Assembly (NCBI GenBank): GCA_030640485.1
Contig: DAOWJG010000163.1
Span: forward strand, 1 to 5,802
Origin: Dehalococcoidales bacterium
GTDB taxonomy: Bacteria; Chloroflexota; Dehalococcoidia; Dehalococcoidales; UBA5760
Direction: 5' to 3'
Length of the DNA: 5,802 nt
How positions within the stretch are numbered: the first letter of the stretch is position 1; each line of letters opens with the position of its first letter. The notes under the pieces were generated by a model. It ran no database searches. It was not told the origin of the DNA and worked only from the letters and a program-made list of their open reading frames with translations. Of this stretch, positions 1 through 5,802 are shown piece after piece. Made by a program: the position numbers and the translations under genes.

Positions 1-165
1 ATGCTGCCTTGCCATCAGCACGTCACGAAGCACGCCCCCAATACAGCTTGCCTCATTGGACGCCGGGATGACAACGTCAATGGTTATCGCTGCCTGCCGG
101 GGCTTCACCCTGGTGGCACCCGAGGGGATAACCCCGGTGTCCCCTGATTTATTCCCATGTGCCAT
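1..165 (-). CDS. Glycosyltransferase family 2, N-terminal fragment (C-terminus beyond left edge)
   Basis: Only the first 55 codons are visible. After about 28 unremarkable residues comes ITIDVVIPASNEASCIGG, which matches the first beta strand and nucleotide-sugar loop of GT-A fold family 2 glycosyltransferases (usual pattern VVIPxxNE followed by an I-G helix start). Such enzymes transfer a sugar from an NDP- or lipid-linked donor, but acceptor and donor cannot be inferred from this fragment. The DXD metal site lies outside the window. The ATG at 165 is 4 nt after the radA stop codon, with GGGGTG at 178-173 as a plausible ribosome binding site 7 nt upstream, so it is probably translated together with radA. 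The first ~25 residues do not look like the family core, so GTG at 108 (residue 20) is an alternative start. Family assignment is fairly good, specific function unknown. Confidence 0.7.
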   Translation of the reverse strand, partial: MAHGNKSGDTGVIPSGATRVKPRQAAITIDVVIPASNEASCIGGVLRDVLMARQH

Positions 166-169
166 TTAA

Positions 170-1570
170 TTACACCCCATCCTCGTTAGCTCTGTCTTTT
201 GCCTTAGTTTTAACCAGCCCCAGTCCGATGGCTTCCCTCAGGGTGCTGGCCGGGATAAGCTCAATATCCTTATCCCTAACTTGAGACCCTCTTTTAGGCA
301 CTAGGCAGCGTTTAAAGCCCAGTCGGGCGGCTTCACTCACCCTTCTTTCTAGCTGAGAAACGGGTCTTAGCTCACCGCTCAGACCGACCTCGCCCACTGC
401 TACCAGGCTGGGGTCAACCCCCATATCCCGGTAGCTGGAGGCGATAGCTAGGGCAATGCCTAAATCGGCGGCTGGCTCTCCAATCCTAAGCCCACCGGTA
501 ACATTAGCGATAATATCTTGGTTGCCAAGCTTCAGGCCGACGCGTCGGCTCAGCACGGCGGTAATGAGCAAGAGCCGACCAAAGTCAACGCCGTTAGCGG
601 TGCGTCGTGGTAAGCCAAAACTGGTAGGGTTGGTCAGCGCCTGAATCTCAACCAGCAGGGGGCGGCTGCCTTCAAGGGTCGGTACCACCACTGAGCCGAT
701 GGCTTGGCTAAAGCGCCGTGACAGGAGAGCCTGCGATGGGTCAGTGACCTCAACCAGCCCCTCTTTTTTCATCTCAAAGATGCCAACCTCGTTAGTAGAA
801 CCAAAGCGGTTTTTAGCACAACGCAGCAGGCGGTAGCTGCTAAAAGGCTCACCCTCGAGGTAGAGCACCACATCGACAATGTGCTCTAGAACCCGGGGAC
901 CGGCGATAGCCCCGTCCTTAGTTACATGGCCAGCAATGAAAATGGGTGTGGCACTGAGCTTTGCCCAGCGCATAAGCTGCAGGGTACACTCCCGCACCTG
1001 GGTGATACTACCCGGTGTCGTATCTAACTCGGGGCGATAGACGGTCTGAATGGAATCAATGACCACCAGACTGGGTGATAATTGCTCAATCTGGTTCAGG
1101 ATAACCTCAAGATTAGTCTCCGCTAGGAGATAAAGCTTGTCTCCCTTCATCCCAAGACGCTCTGCCCTGAGCTTAATCTGGCGGGGTGTTTCCTCACCGG
1201 AAACATAGACCACATTACCTTGAGCCTGGGTGATAAGGGCTGAAACCTGAAGCAGGAGGGTTGATTTGCCAATGCCGGGGTCGCCGGCGATAAGCACCAG
1301 AGAGCCGGGCACGACGCCTCCACCCAGCACCCGGTTAAACTCAAGTAGGGGGAGAGGAAAACGGTCTTGAGCATCAGTAGCCACCTGGGATAGCTCCTGG
1401 GGTGGATTAACTGGCGAGATAGGCGAGAAGGTGGTGGGGGTGGTTACCCTGGTTTCAACAAAGGTGTTCCACTGCTGACAGTTGGGACAGCGCCCCAGCC
1501 ATTTCAGGCTCTCCTTGCCGCACTGCTGGCAGACAAACGCAGTGCTGGTGGACCTGTCTGTTTTCCTCAC
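170..1570 (-). CDS. radA: DNA repair protein RadA (Sms), branch-migration ATPase
   Basis: 466 residues, the usual length for bacterial RadA/Sms (about 450-460). Domains in order: an N-terminal C4 zinc finger (C14, C17, C28, C31; CQQC and CPNC); a RecA-like ATPase with Walker A GDPGIGKST at 96-104, Walker B LVVIDS at 168-173 and the RadA signature KNRFG at 253-257; and a Lon-protease-like C-terminal domain from about 280. In that domain EPAADLG (365-371) has Ala where Lon has its catalytic Ser, so it is not expected to be a protease. In the family, RadA is a cytosolic DNA-dependent ATPase that helps RecA process recombination intermediates by branch migration. The start is GTG at 1570-1568: an in-frame TAG lies only 9 nt upstream and no other start codon precedes the zinc finger. 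The upstream ribosome binding site is weak (TAGAG, about 7 nt away). A glycosyltransferase follows after 4 nt. It is not the archaeal RecA paralogue of the same name. Confidence 0.97.
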   Translation of the reverse strand: MRKTDRSTSTAFVCQQCGKESLKWLGRCPNCQQWNTFVETRVTTPTTFSPISPVNPPQELSQVATDAQDRFPLPLLEFNRVLGGGVVPGSLVLIAGDPGIGKSTLLLQVSALITQAQGNVVYVSGEETPRQIKLRAERLGMKGDKLYLLAETNLEVILNQIEQLSPSLVVIDSIQTVYRPELDTTPGSITQVRECTLQLMRWAKLSATPIFIAGHVTKDGAIAGPRVLEHIVDVVLYLEGEPFSSYRLLRCAKNRFGSTNEVGIFEMKKEGLVEVTDPSQALLSRRFSQAIGSVVVPTLEGSRPLLVEIQALTNPTSFGLPRRTANGVDFGRLLLITAVLSRRVGLKLGNQDIIANVTGGLRIGEPAADLGIALAIASSYRDMGVDPSLVAVGEVGLSGELRPVSQLERRVSEAARLGFKRCLVPKRGSQVRDKDIELIPASTLREAIGLGLVKTKAKDRANEDGV

Positions 1571-1584
1571 GTGATAACTCTACT

Positions 1585-1622
1585 CTATCTTGAGGGGTAA
1601 CGCAATCGGTGTCTTAAGATAG
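1585..1622 (-). repeat. Small inverted repeat in the oadB-radA gap
   Basis: The 85-bp gap between the beta-subunit stop and the radA start contains the exact 7-bp inverted repeat CTATCTT (1585-1591) / AAGATAG (1616-1622), with a 24-nt loop. On the + strand GU pairs would extend it to about 13 pairs, but on the transcribed minus strand only the 7-bp core and two more pairs hold. There is no following U-run, so it is a poor terminator. The radA-proximal arm sits just before the weak ribosome binding site. No convincing promoter is visible in the gap, so radA may be read through from the cassette. Confidence 0.25.
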
Positions 1623-1655
1623 GGAAGAGGGGCTTTGGCGAGCTGAGTAGCTGGC

Positions 1656-2807
1656 CTAGCCCAGTATGCCCAGGAATATACCGGCGGCAGTAGCCGTGCC
1701 GATAACGCCGGCGATATTGGGACCCATGGCGTGCATCAAAAGGAAGTTGCGCGGGTTGGCTTCCTGTCCCATCCTCTGCACCACCCGGGATGCCATCGGG
1801 ACTGCTGAGACACCGGCGGCGCCGATCATGGGGTTAATCTTCTCTTTAAGGAAGAGGTTCATGAACTTGGCCAGGATTACCCCGAAGAAGGTGGAGGCAG
1901 CAAAGGCGGCTATCCCCAGACCAAATATCATCAGGGTCTCGGGTTTGAGAAATGATTCGGCGCTCATAAAGGCACCGACCGAGATGCCGAGGAGGATAGT
2001 CAGGATATTCATAAAGGCGTTGGCCGCTGTGTCCGCCAGTCTATCAGTCACCCCGGATTCCTTGAGAATGTTGCCAAACATGAACATGCCAACAAGGGGG
2101 GCTGACTTGGGCACCAGCAGGATGATAATAATGGCGCCGATTATGGGAAACAGAATTTTTTCAACTTTAGATACCGGGCGTAGTTGGGGTTTCATATATA
2201 TGGCGCGTTCTTCTTTAGTGGTGAGTGCTTTTATTACTGGCGGCTGGATAATGGGCACCAAGGCCATATAGGTATAGGCAGCGACCGCGGTAGCCCCGAT
2301 AAGTTCCGGAGCCAGCCGGTTGGTTAGGAAGATAGTCGTCGGGCCGTCAGCACCACCAATGATGCCGATGGAGGCGGCCTCGTTGATACTGAACCCGAGC
2401 AATAGGGAAATGAAGAAGGCGGCGTAGACACCGAACTGTGCCCCGGCGCCAAGGAGGAGTGTCTTCGGGTTAGCAATAACTGGCCCAAAGTCAGTCATCG
2501 CCCCCAAACCAAGAAAGATAAAGACGGGTACTATCTCCCAGACCAGACCGTAGCGGAATATTCGAGAGAGTATTCCTGCCGGCTCGCCGCCGATGGCGTA
2601 TGCCTCAACCACCTTGCCCTCAACTATAGATTCCATTAAGCCGCCGAGAGGCAGGTTAATCAGCAGGACCCCGAAGCCAATAGGCACCAGCAGCAGGGGC
2701 TCCATCTTTTTGACGATGCCCAGATATAGAAACGCACCGCCAATCGCCAGCATTATCCCGTTGCCCCAGGTGAAGCTAGCAAACCCAGTTTCGAAAAGAC
2801 CGAACAT
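1656..2807 (-). CDS. Na+-translocating decarboxylase beta subunit (OadB/MmdB/GcdB family)
   Basis: 383 residues, very hydrophobic, with many membrane segments. The length fits the methylmalonyl-CoA and glutaconyl-CoA decarboxylase beta chains (about 370-390) better than Klebsiella OadB (about 433). The two family hallmarks are intact. GGADGPTTIF at 151-160 carries D154, equivalent to the key aspartate (D203) of Klebsiella OadB. NPMIGAAGVSAVPMASR at 325-341 has N325, G329, S334 and R341, matching N373, G377, S382 and R389 of Klebsiella. In this family the subunit decarboxylates carboxybiotin on the carrier protein and couples this to Na+ export across the inner membrane. The ATG at 2807 has GAGGA (2815-2811) only 3-4 nt upstream, which is close but usable. 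It follows the biotin carrier gene by 11 nt. The substrate is set by a carboxyltransferase not encoded here. Family call is firm; substrate unknown. Confidence 0.95.
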   Translation of the reverse strand: MFGLFETGFASFTWGNGIMLAIGGAFLYLGIVKKMEPLLLVPIGFGVLLINLPLGGLMESIVEGKVVEAYAIGGEPAGILSRIFRYGLVWEIVPVFIFLGLGAMTDFGPVIANPKTLLLGAGAQFGVYAAFFISLLLGFSINEAASIGIIGGADGPTTIFLTNRLAPELIGATAVAAYTYMALVPIIQPPVIKALTTKEERAIYMKPQLRPVSKVEKILFPIIGAIIIILLVPKSAPLVGMFMFGNILKESGVTDRLADTAANAFMNILTILLGISVGAFMSAESFLKPETLMIFGLGIAAFAASTFFGVILAKFMNLFLKEKINPMIGAAGVSAVPMASRVVQRMGQEANPRNFLLMHAMGPNIAGVIGTATAAGIFLGILG

Positions 2808-2818
2808 AAATCCTCAGC

Positions 2819-3040
2819 TTAATAATCAATAATAGCTATTGTTTCTCCGGGCTTAACTACCTGGTCAGCATTAACTCCTACCTGGTTAATGGTACCATCT
2901 ATCGGAGCCAGTATCGGGTTCTCCATCTTCATCGATTCCAGTATGCAGAGTATGTCGCCCTCTTTAACCTCATCCCCGGGTTTGACGTTGACACTAAGAA
3001 TCTTTCCGGTTATGGGGACTTCAACAACTTCTTGTGGCAA
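2819..3040 (-). CDS. Biotin carrier protein (minimal biotinyl domain) of the decarboxylase
   Basis: 73 residues that are nothing but one biotinyl/lipoyl-attachment domain. ESMKMEN at 35-41 is the canonical biotinylation motif, with K38 the lysine modified by biotin ligase. It is preceded by the G-D-x-V-x-x-G-D-x-L pattern (22-31) and followed by the APIDGTI and VxxGxxI repeats that build the second half of the barrel. Role by family: carries carboxybiotin from a carboxyltransferase to the membrane beta subunit encoded next. The start is TTG at 3040-3038. An in-frame TAG lies 24 nt upstream, no ATG or GTG intervenes, and AAGGGAG (3054-3048) is 7 nt before it. Known gamma/biotin subunits of this class usually carry a Pro/Ala-rich linker before the domain; none is present. 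A biotin carrier of acetyl-CoA carboxylase (AccB) is less likely, given the length and the neighbours. Confidence 0.93.
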   Translation of the reverse strand: MPQEVVEVPITGKILSVNVKPGDEVKEGDILCILESMKMENPILAPIDGTINQVGVNADQVVKPGETIAIIDY

Positions 3041-3042
3041 TT

Positions 3043-3207
3043 TTATTCTCCCTTCTGTGTGCTATTAGCTTTATCTTTACCGTGGCTAATCCTTCTAGAT
3101 GCCAATCCTATCAGCGATATGGTGGCGGCTAGAATAATTAGTACCAGAAATACGGTACCGAAGCCGGTACCGGCGATTAGAAAAGCGTTTCCCCAATCTA
3201 CTCCCAT
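3043..3207 (-). CDS. OadG-type gamma subunit of Na+-pump decarboxylase (54 aa)
   Basis: This short frame reads MGVDWGNAFLIAGTGFGTVF and continues through LVLIILAATISLIGLASRR into a polar, lysine-containing tail, ending at TAA (3045-3043). It has one membrane segment (about residues 8-35) flanked by a short N-terminus and a positively charged cytoplasmic end. The G-x-G-F-x-x-V-F-x-x-L pattern in the helix resembles the start of OadG proteins. In the family this small subunit anchors and assembles the decarboxylase on the beta subunit. The ATG at 3207 has a strong ribosome binding site (GGAGGGAG, 8 nt away). The stop is 2 nt before the TTG of the biotin carrier, whose ribosome binding site lies inside the last codons here, so the two are translationally coupled. 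It is shorter than Klebsiella OadG (about 83) and lacks its longer C-terminal tail. Assignment rests on context, topology and the helix pattern. Confidence 0.85.
   Translation of the reverse strand: MGVDWGNAFLIAGTGFGTVFLVLIILAATISLIGLASRRISHGKDKANSTQKGE
3048..3054 (-). promoter_or_regulatory. Ribosome binding site fixing the TTG start of the biotin carrier
   Basis: AAGGGAG lies 7 nt before the TTG at 3040 and inside the last codons of the OadG-type gene. Because an in-frame stop lies 24 nt upstream of the TTG and no ATG or GTG is available, this site decides the non-ATG start and implies coupling to OadG translation. Confidence 0.7.
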
Positions 3208-3215
3208 ACCTTTAA

Positions 3216-3225
3216 CTCCCTCCCC
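3216..3225 (-). promoter_or_regulatory. Strong ribosome binding site of the OadG-type gene
   Basis: GGGGAGGGAG on the minus strand, 8 nt before the ATG at 3207. It is the best Shine-Dalgarno match among those examined in the window. It supports the reality of the 54-residue gene, which is too short for common length cut-offs. Confidence 0.75.
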
Positions 3226-3249
3226 GATTTCCGAGCCTCTTGGGTAAAA

Positions 3250-3294
3250 TTAAAGGGTGGATTTCCTGTCTCTTCCCAAGTCTCCACCCTTTAA
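3250..3294 (-). terminator. Rho-independent terminator or attenuator-like hairpin upstream of OadG
   Basis: A perfect 12-bp inverted repeat: TTAAAGGGTGGA and TCCACCCTTTAA on the minus strand (3294-3283 and 3261-3250), with a 21-nt loop. It is followed by TTTT (3249-3246) and then ACCC. The G+C-rich centre and the T-rich end suit an intrinsic terminator for clpC, about 100 nt after its stop. The U-tract is short and the loop is long for a simple terminator. The downstream arm ends 43 nt before the OadG start codon, so it may lie in the cassette's own leader and act as an attenuator. On the + strand the stem is followed by CACACA, so it should not terminate in that direction. Confidence 0.65.
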
Positions 3295-3322
3295 CACACA
3301 ATAAACAGGCCTTAGATCTTGT

Positions 3323-3344
3323 GGTAAGCTGAACAGCAATTACC
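3323..3344 (-). repeat. Small imperfect hairpin downstream of clpC
   Basis: GGTAA (3323-3327) pairs with TTACC (3340-3344) and GCT (3328-3330) with AGC (3335-3337) around a 4-nt loop, leaving a 2-nt bulge. Eight pairs and no U-run on either side. It may be a 3'-end structure of the clpC message or simply chance. Confidence 0.2.
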
Positions 3345-3397
3345 TTCCTTACTTGAGTTACACCGTCCCTTTACTAATCCACTTGGTGCTCTATAGC

Positions 3398-5802
3398 CTA
3401 TGGTTTTCCCTCTCCCGGCAAGGCACCAACGGCTTGGGGGTGGACGATAATCTCCCCCTCTTTTAGGTCAACTACCGCCGTGTCTCCCGACTGGAGTGTA
3501 CCGCTGAGCAAACCTTCCGAGAGTTTATCCTCAACCATATCTTGAATGACCCGGCGCAGGGGCCGAGCCCCAAAGACCTCATCATAACCCTTCTCACCCA
3601 GGAAATCCTTAGCGGCATCGGTTACCTCTAGCTTCATTCCCTTCTCCGACAGCCGCTGGTTCACTGTAGCCAGCATCAAATCAACTATTTTTCTGATATG
3701 TTCTTTGTTCAACGGATGGAATACAACTGTCCCGTCAACACGATTGAGAAACTCAGGGCGGAAGACCTTCTTTAGTTCGCCAAGTAATTTTTCCTTCATT
3801 CGCTCATAAGACTGCTCCTGGGTTTTTGCCTCGTCATTACCAACCGTAAAGCCAAGGGTGGAGCCCTTCCGGATAAGCTCAGCACCTATGTTGCTGGTCA
3901 TGATGATGATACTGTTGCGGAAGTCAACGCGGCGGCCCTTAGCATCTGTCAGGTGACCGTCATCAAATATCTGGAGCAGTATATTAAACACATCAGGGTG
4001 GGCCTTTTCAATCTCATCAAGGAGAATACAGCAGTATGACTTACGCCTGACGGCTTCAGTTAACTGGCCACCTTCATCGTAGCCAACATACCCCGGTGGT
4101 GCCCCGACCAGTCGGGATACCGCGAATTTCTCCATAAACTCAGACATATCAAGCCTGATTAGAGTATCCTCACTGCCAAACATGAACTCAGCCAGTGCTC
4201 TAACTAGCTCTGTCTTACCCACGCCGGTAGGGCCGAGAAAGATAAAGTTACCGATTGGATGCCGGGGGTCTTTGAGTCCGGCTCGGGCTCGCCTTACCGC
4301 CTTGGCTATAGTAGTAATGGCCTCATCCTGACCGATAATGCGACGATGCAGCACCTCCTCCATATCTATCAAGCGAGCCGTCTCATCTTCAGCTAACTGC
4401 ACCACCGGAATACCGGTCCACATACTCACCACCTCAGCGATATTCTCGGCAGTTACCACTGGCTTGTGCTGATCCTGCTCGGTGTGCCACTCGGCTTCCA
4501 GCTTCTTTATTTTTTCCTCAATTTGATGCTCCCGCTGGCGTAGTTCCGCGGCGTAATCATACTGCTGGGTAGCCAGGGCAGCATCTTTATCCCGGCGCAC
4601 ACTGTCCTCAAGGCGCCTAGCGTCCTTTAGAGTGATGGGGATGGTCCTGTGTTTAATTCTCACCTTTGACGCTGCTTCGTCAATCAGGTCAATAGCCTTG
4701 TCCGGCAGAAAACGGTCAGGTATGTATCGGGCGGCCAGTGTTACCGCTGAACTCAGGGCCTCATCGCTTATTGTGAGATGGTGATGCTCCTCGTAGCGCT
4801 CTTTAATACCACATAAAATCTCCAGGGTTTCATCAACAGAGGGCTCCTCTACCAAAACCGGCTGGAAGCGGCGCTCGAGCGCTGCATCCCGCTCAACATA
4901 CTTCCGGTAGTCATCAAGAGTGGTCGCCCCGATGCACTGGATTTCTCCCCGTGCCAGCGCTGGTTTCAAAAGATTGGCGGCATCCACCGCCCCCTCAGCA
5001 GCTCCGGCACCCACCATAGTGTGGAACTCATCAATAAAGAGTACGCAGTTCCCGGCCGTCTTTATCTCATCAATAATCTTCCTCAGCCGTTCTTCAAACT
5101 CACCCCGGTATTTTGTCCCGGCGACTACCGCACCGATATCCAGGGCCATCAGCCGCTTACCCTCTAGTGTCTCTGGCACATCCCCGGCCACAATACGATG
5201 AGCCAACCCTTCAACAATGGCTGTCTTGCCTACCCCAGGCTCACCAATGAGAGCTGGGTTGTTCTTGGTTCGGCGGCTGAGGATTTGAATTACCCGTTCA
5301 ATTTCCTTGGTTCGTCCGATAACCGGGTCAAGTTTACCTACGCGAGCTGCCTCAGTCAGGTTAATACCCAACTGGTCCAGAGTCGGGGTGCGACTTGCGG
5401 GGCGAGCCGTTCGGGACCTAGTCGTTCCCCCACTTAGGGCACGTTCTGTTTCGGCGCGTGCCCGCTCCAGGGTAATACCAAAGCTATCTAATACCCCGGC
5501 GGCGATTCCCTCCCCCTCGCGCAGTAGTCCCAGCAATAGATGCTCAGTGCCAATATAATTATGACCCAGGTAGCGCGCCTCATCAATCGCTAGTTCAATG
5601 ACTCGCCTAGCTCTAGGGGTAAGACCGGTTTCGCTGGTGCTGGGTTTCTCACCACGCCCAATAACAAACTCCACAGAAGCGCGTACTTTGTTCAAGCCGA
5701 CACCCAGGTTAGTCAGAACCTTAGCTGCTATCCCCCCTTCCTCCCGCACCAAACCAAGCAAGATATGCTCTGTCCCAATATAGCTGTGGTTAAGGTTCTG
5801 CG
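3398..5802 (-). CDS. clpC: ClpC-type AAA+ unfoldase, ATP-binding subunit of Clp protease (5' end beyond right edge)
   Basis: 800 residues are visible and the frame is open to the window edge; by comparison with Bacillus ClpC about 20 N-terminal residues and the start codon are missing. Counting from the edge: two Clp_N repeats (about 1-50 and 60-125, both with IGTEH-LLGL); a first AAA+ module with Walker A GEPGVGKT (186-193), pore loop KYRG (230-233), Walker B FIDE (255-258) and arginines in ERRFQ (309-313); a short coiled-coil middle domain (about 390-445) resembling the ClpC UVR-like segment; and a second AAA+ module with Walker A GPTGVGKT (523-530), pore loop GYVGYDEGG (570-578), Walker B LLDE (593-596) and sensor-2 GAR (744-746). 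LGF at 649-651 matches the ClpP-docking tripeptide, and with the short middle domain this argues against ClpB. In the family it unfolds substrates and feeds them to ClpP in the cytosol. Adaptor genes, if any, lie outside the window. Confidence 0.96.
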   Translation of the reverse strand, partial: QNLNHSYIGTEHILLGLVREEGGIAAKVLTNLGVGLNKVRASVEFVIGRGEKPSTSETGLTPRARRVIELAIDEARYLGHNYIGTEHLLLGLLREGEGIAAGVLDSFGITLERARAETERALSGGTTRSRTARPASRTPTLDQLGINLTEAARVGKLDPVIGRTKEIERVIQILSRRTKNNPALIGEPGVGKTAIVEGLAHRIVAGDVPETLEGKRLMALDIGAVVAGTKYRGEFEERLRKIIDEIKTAGNCVLFIDEFHTMVGAGAAEGAVDAANLLKPALARGEIQCIGATTLDDYRKYVERDAALERRFQPVLVEEPSVDETLEILCGIKERYEEHHHLTISDEALSSAVTLAARYIPDRFLPDKAIDLIDEAASKVRIKHRTIPITLKDARRLEDSVRRDKDAALATQQYDYAAELRQREHQIEEKIKKLEAEWHTEQDQHKPVVTAENIAEVVSMWTGIPVVQLAEDETARLIDMEEVLHRRIIGQDEAITTIAKAVRRARAGLKDPRHPIGNFIFLGPTGVGKTELVRALAEFMFGSEDTLIRLDMSEFMEKFAVSRLVGAPPGYVGYDEGGQLTEAVRRKSYCCILLDEIEKAHPDVFNILLQIFDDGHLTDAKGRRVDFRNSIIIMTSNIGAELIRKGSTLGFTVGNDEAKTQEQSYERMKEKLLGELKKVFRPEFLNRVDGTVVFHPLNKEHIRKIVDLMLATVNQRLSEKGMKLEVTDAAKDFLGEKGYDEVFGARPLRRVIQDMVEDKLSEGLLSGTLQSGDTAVVDLKEGEIIVHPQAVGALPGEGKP

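Larger units (their letters stand above)
3208..3397. other. 190-bp intergenic region between clpC and the decarboxylase cassette
   Basis: No open frame with a ribosome binding site is seen here. Reading on the minus strand from the clpC stop it contains a small imperfect hairpin (3323-3344), a strong 12-bp hairpin (3250-3294) and the OadG ribosome binding site (3225-3216). A weak promoter-like pair, TTACCA and TATTGT with an 18-nt spacer, lies at about 3327-3298 on the minus strand, upstream of the large hairpin; each box matches the consensus at 4 of 6 positions. It is only suggestive. The only complete promoter position that would leave the OadG ribosome binding site in the transcript is upstream of, or overlapping, the large hairpin. 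Confidence 0.5.

Noticed and set aside
1..165. IspD or another nucleotidyltransferase next to radA
   Set aside because: The visible VVIPASNEAS pattern is that of family 2 glycosyltransferases and lacks the AAGxGxR-type loop of nucleotidyltransferases such as IspD.
1571..1655. Possible radA promoter (TTGCGT, 17 nt, TAGAGT)
   Set aside because: The -35 box matches only three consensus positions and the -10 box four, and the proposed -10 overlaps the ribosome binding site.
1666..2271. A 201-codon open frame on the + strand
   Set aside because: It is antisense to the beta-subunit gene, which has clear family motifs in the other frame. The product shows no recognisable domain; it is a shadow of codon bias.
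3153..3174. Two palindromes, CGGTACCG and GCCGGTACCGGC, close together
   Set aside because: They arise from repeated Gly-Thr codons (GGT ACC) in the membrane helix of the OadG-type protein, so coding explains them.
3255..3294. AGGGTGGA in the leader hairpin resembles the T-box antiterminator motif
   Set aside because: The T-box core continues with ACCGCG after AGGGTGG; here it is AGACTTG, no specifier stem is evident, and the downstream gene is not an aminoacyl-tRNA or amino-acid gene.
4920..5783. Several + strand open frames of 60-95 codons
   Set aside because: All lie antisense to the conserved clpC reading frame, overlap each other in different frames and show no family pattern.
3398..5802. 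ClpB disaggregase as an alternative identity
   Set aside because: The middle domain is short rather than the long ClpB coiled coil, and an LGF ClpP-docking tripeptide is present.

Overview
The window is about 5.8 kb of densely packed bacterial chromosome. Every supported gene lies on the minus strand, so transcription runs right to left. In that order the genes are: clpC (5' end beyond the right edge), a 190-bp intergenic stretch with a strong hairpin, a three-gene sodium-pump decarboxylase cassette (a 54-residue OadG-type gamma subunit, a 73-residue biotin carrier, and an OadB/MmdB/GcdB-type beta subunit), an 85-bp gap, radA, and the first 55 codons of a putative family 2 glycosyltransferase running off the left edge.

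The organism is a bacterium with a ClpC-type (ClpP-dependent) unfoldase and a biotin-dependent, Na+-translocating decarboxylase membrane module. That module is typical of anaerobic fermenters. Base composition looks moderate, by eye near half G+C. The clpC/radA pairing recalls Firmicutes and Chloroflexota chromosomes. An anaerobic Chloroflexota (Dehalococcoidia-like) or Firmicutes source is my best guess, but no single feature proves it.

The cassette is tightly coupled. OadG and the biotin carrier are 2 nt apart, the carrier starts with TTG, and the carrier and beta subunit are 11 nt apart. In this family the biotin carrier shuttles a carboxyl group from a soluble carboxyltransferase to the beta subunit, where decarboxylation drives Na+ export. 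No carboxyltransferase (alpha) gene is present here, so the substrate (oxaloacetate, methylmalonyl-CoA, glutaconyl-CoA or other) cannot be read from this window.

The flanking genes are housekeeping: protein quality control (ClpC) and recombinational repair (RadA/Sms). The points most worth a second look are the decarboxylase cassette lying between clpC and radA, the unusually short carrier and gamma subunits, and the hairpin 43 nt upstream of the cassette's first start codon, whose loop can also pair with the sequence just after the stem. I see no mobile element, CRISPR array, tRNA or rRNA, and no convincing evidence for a wholly new system.
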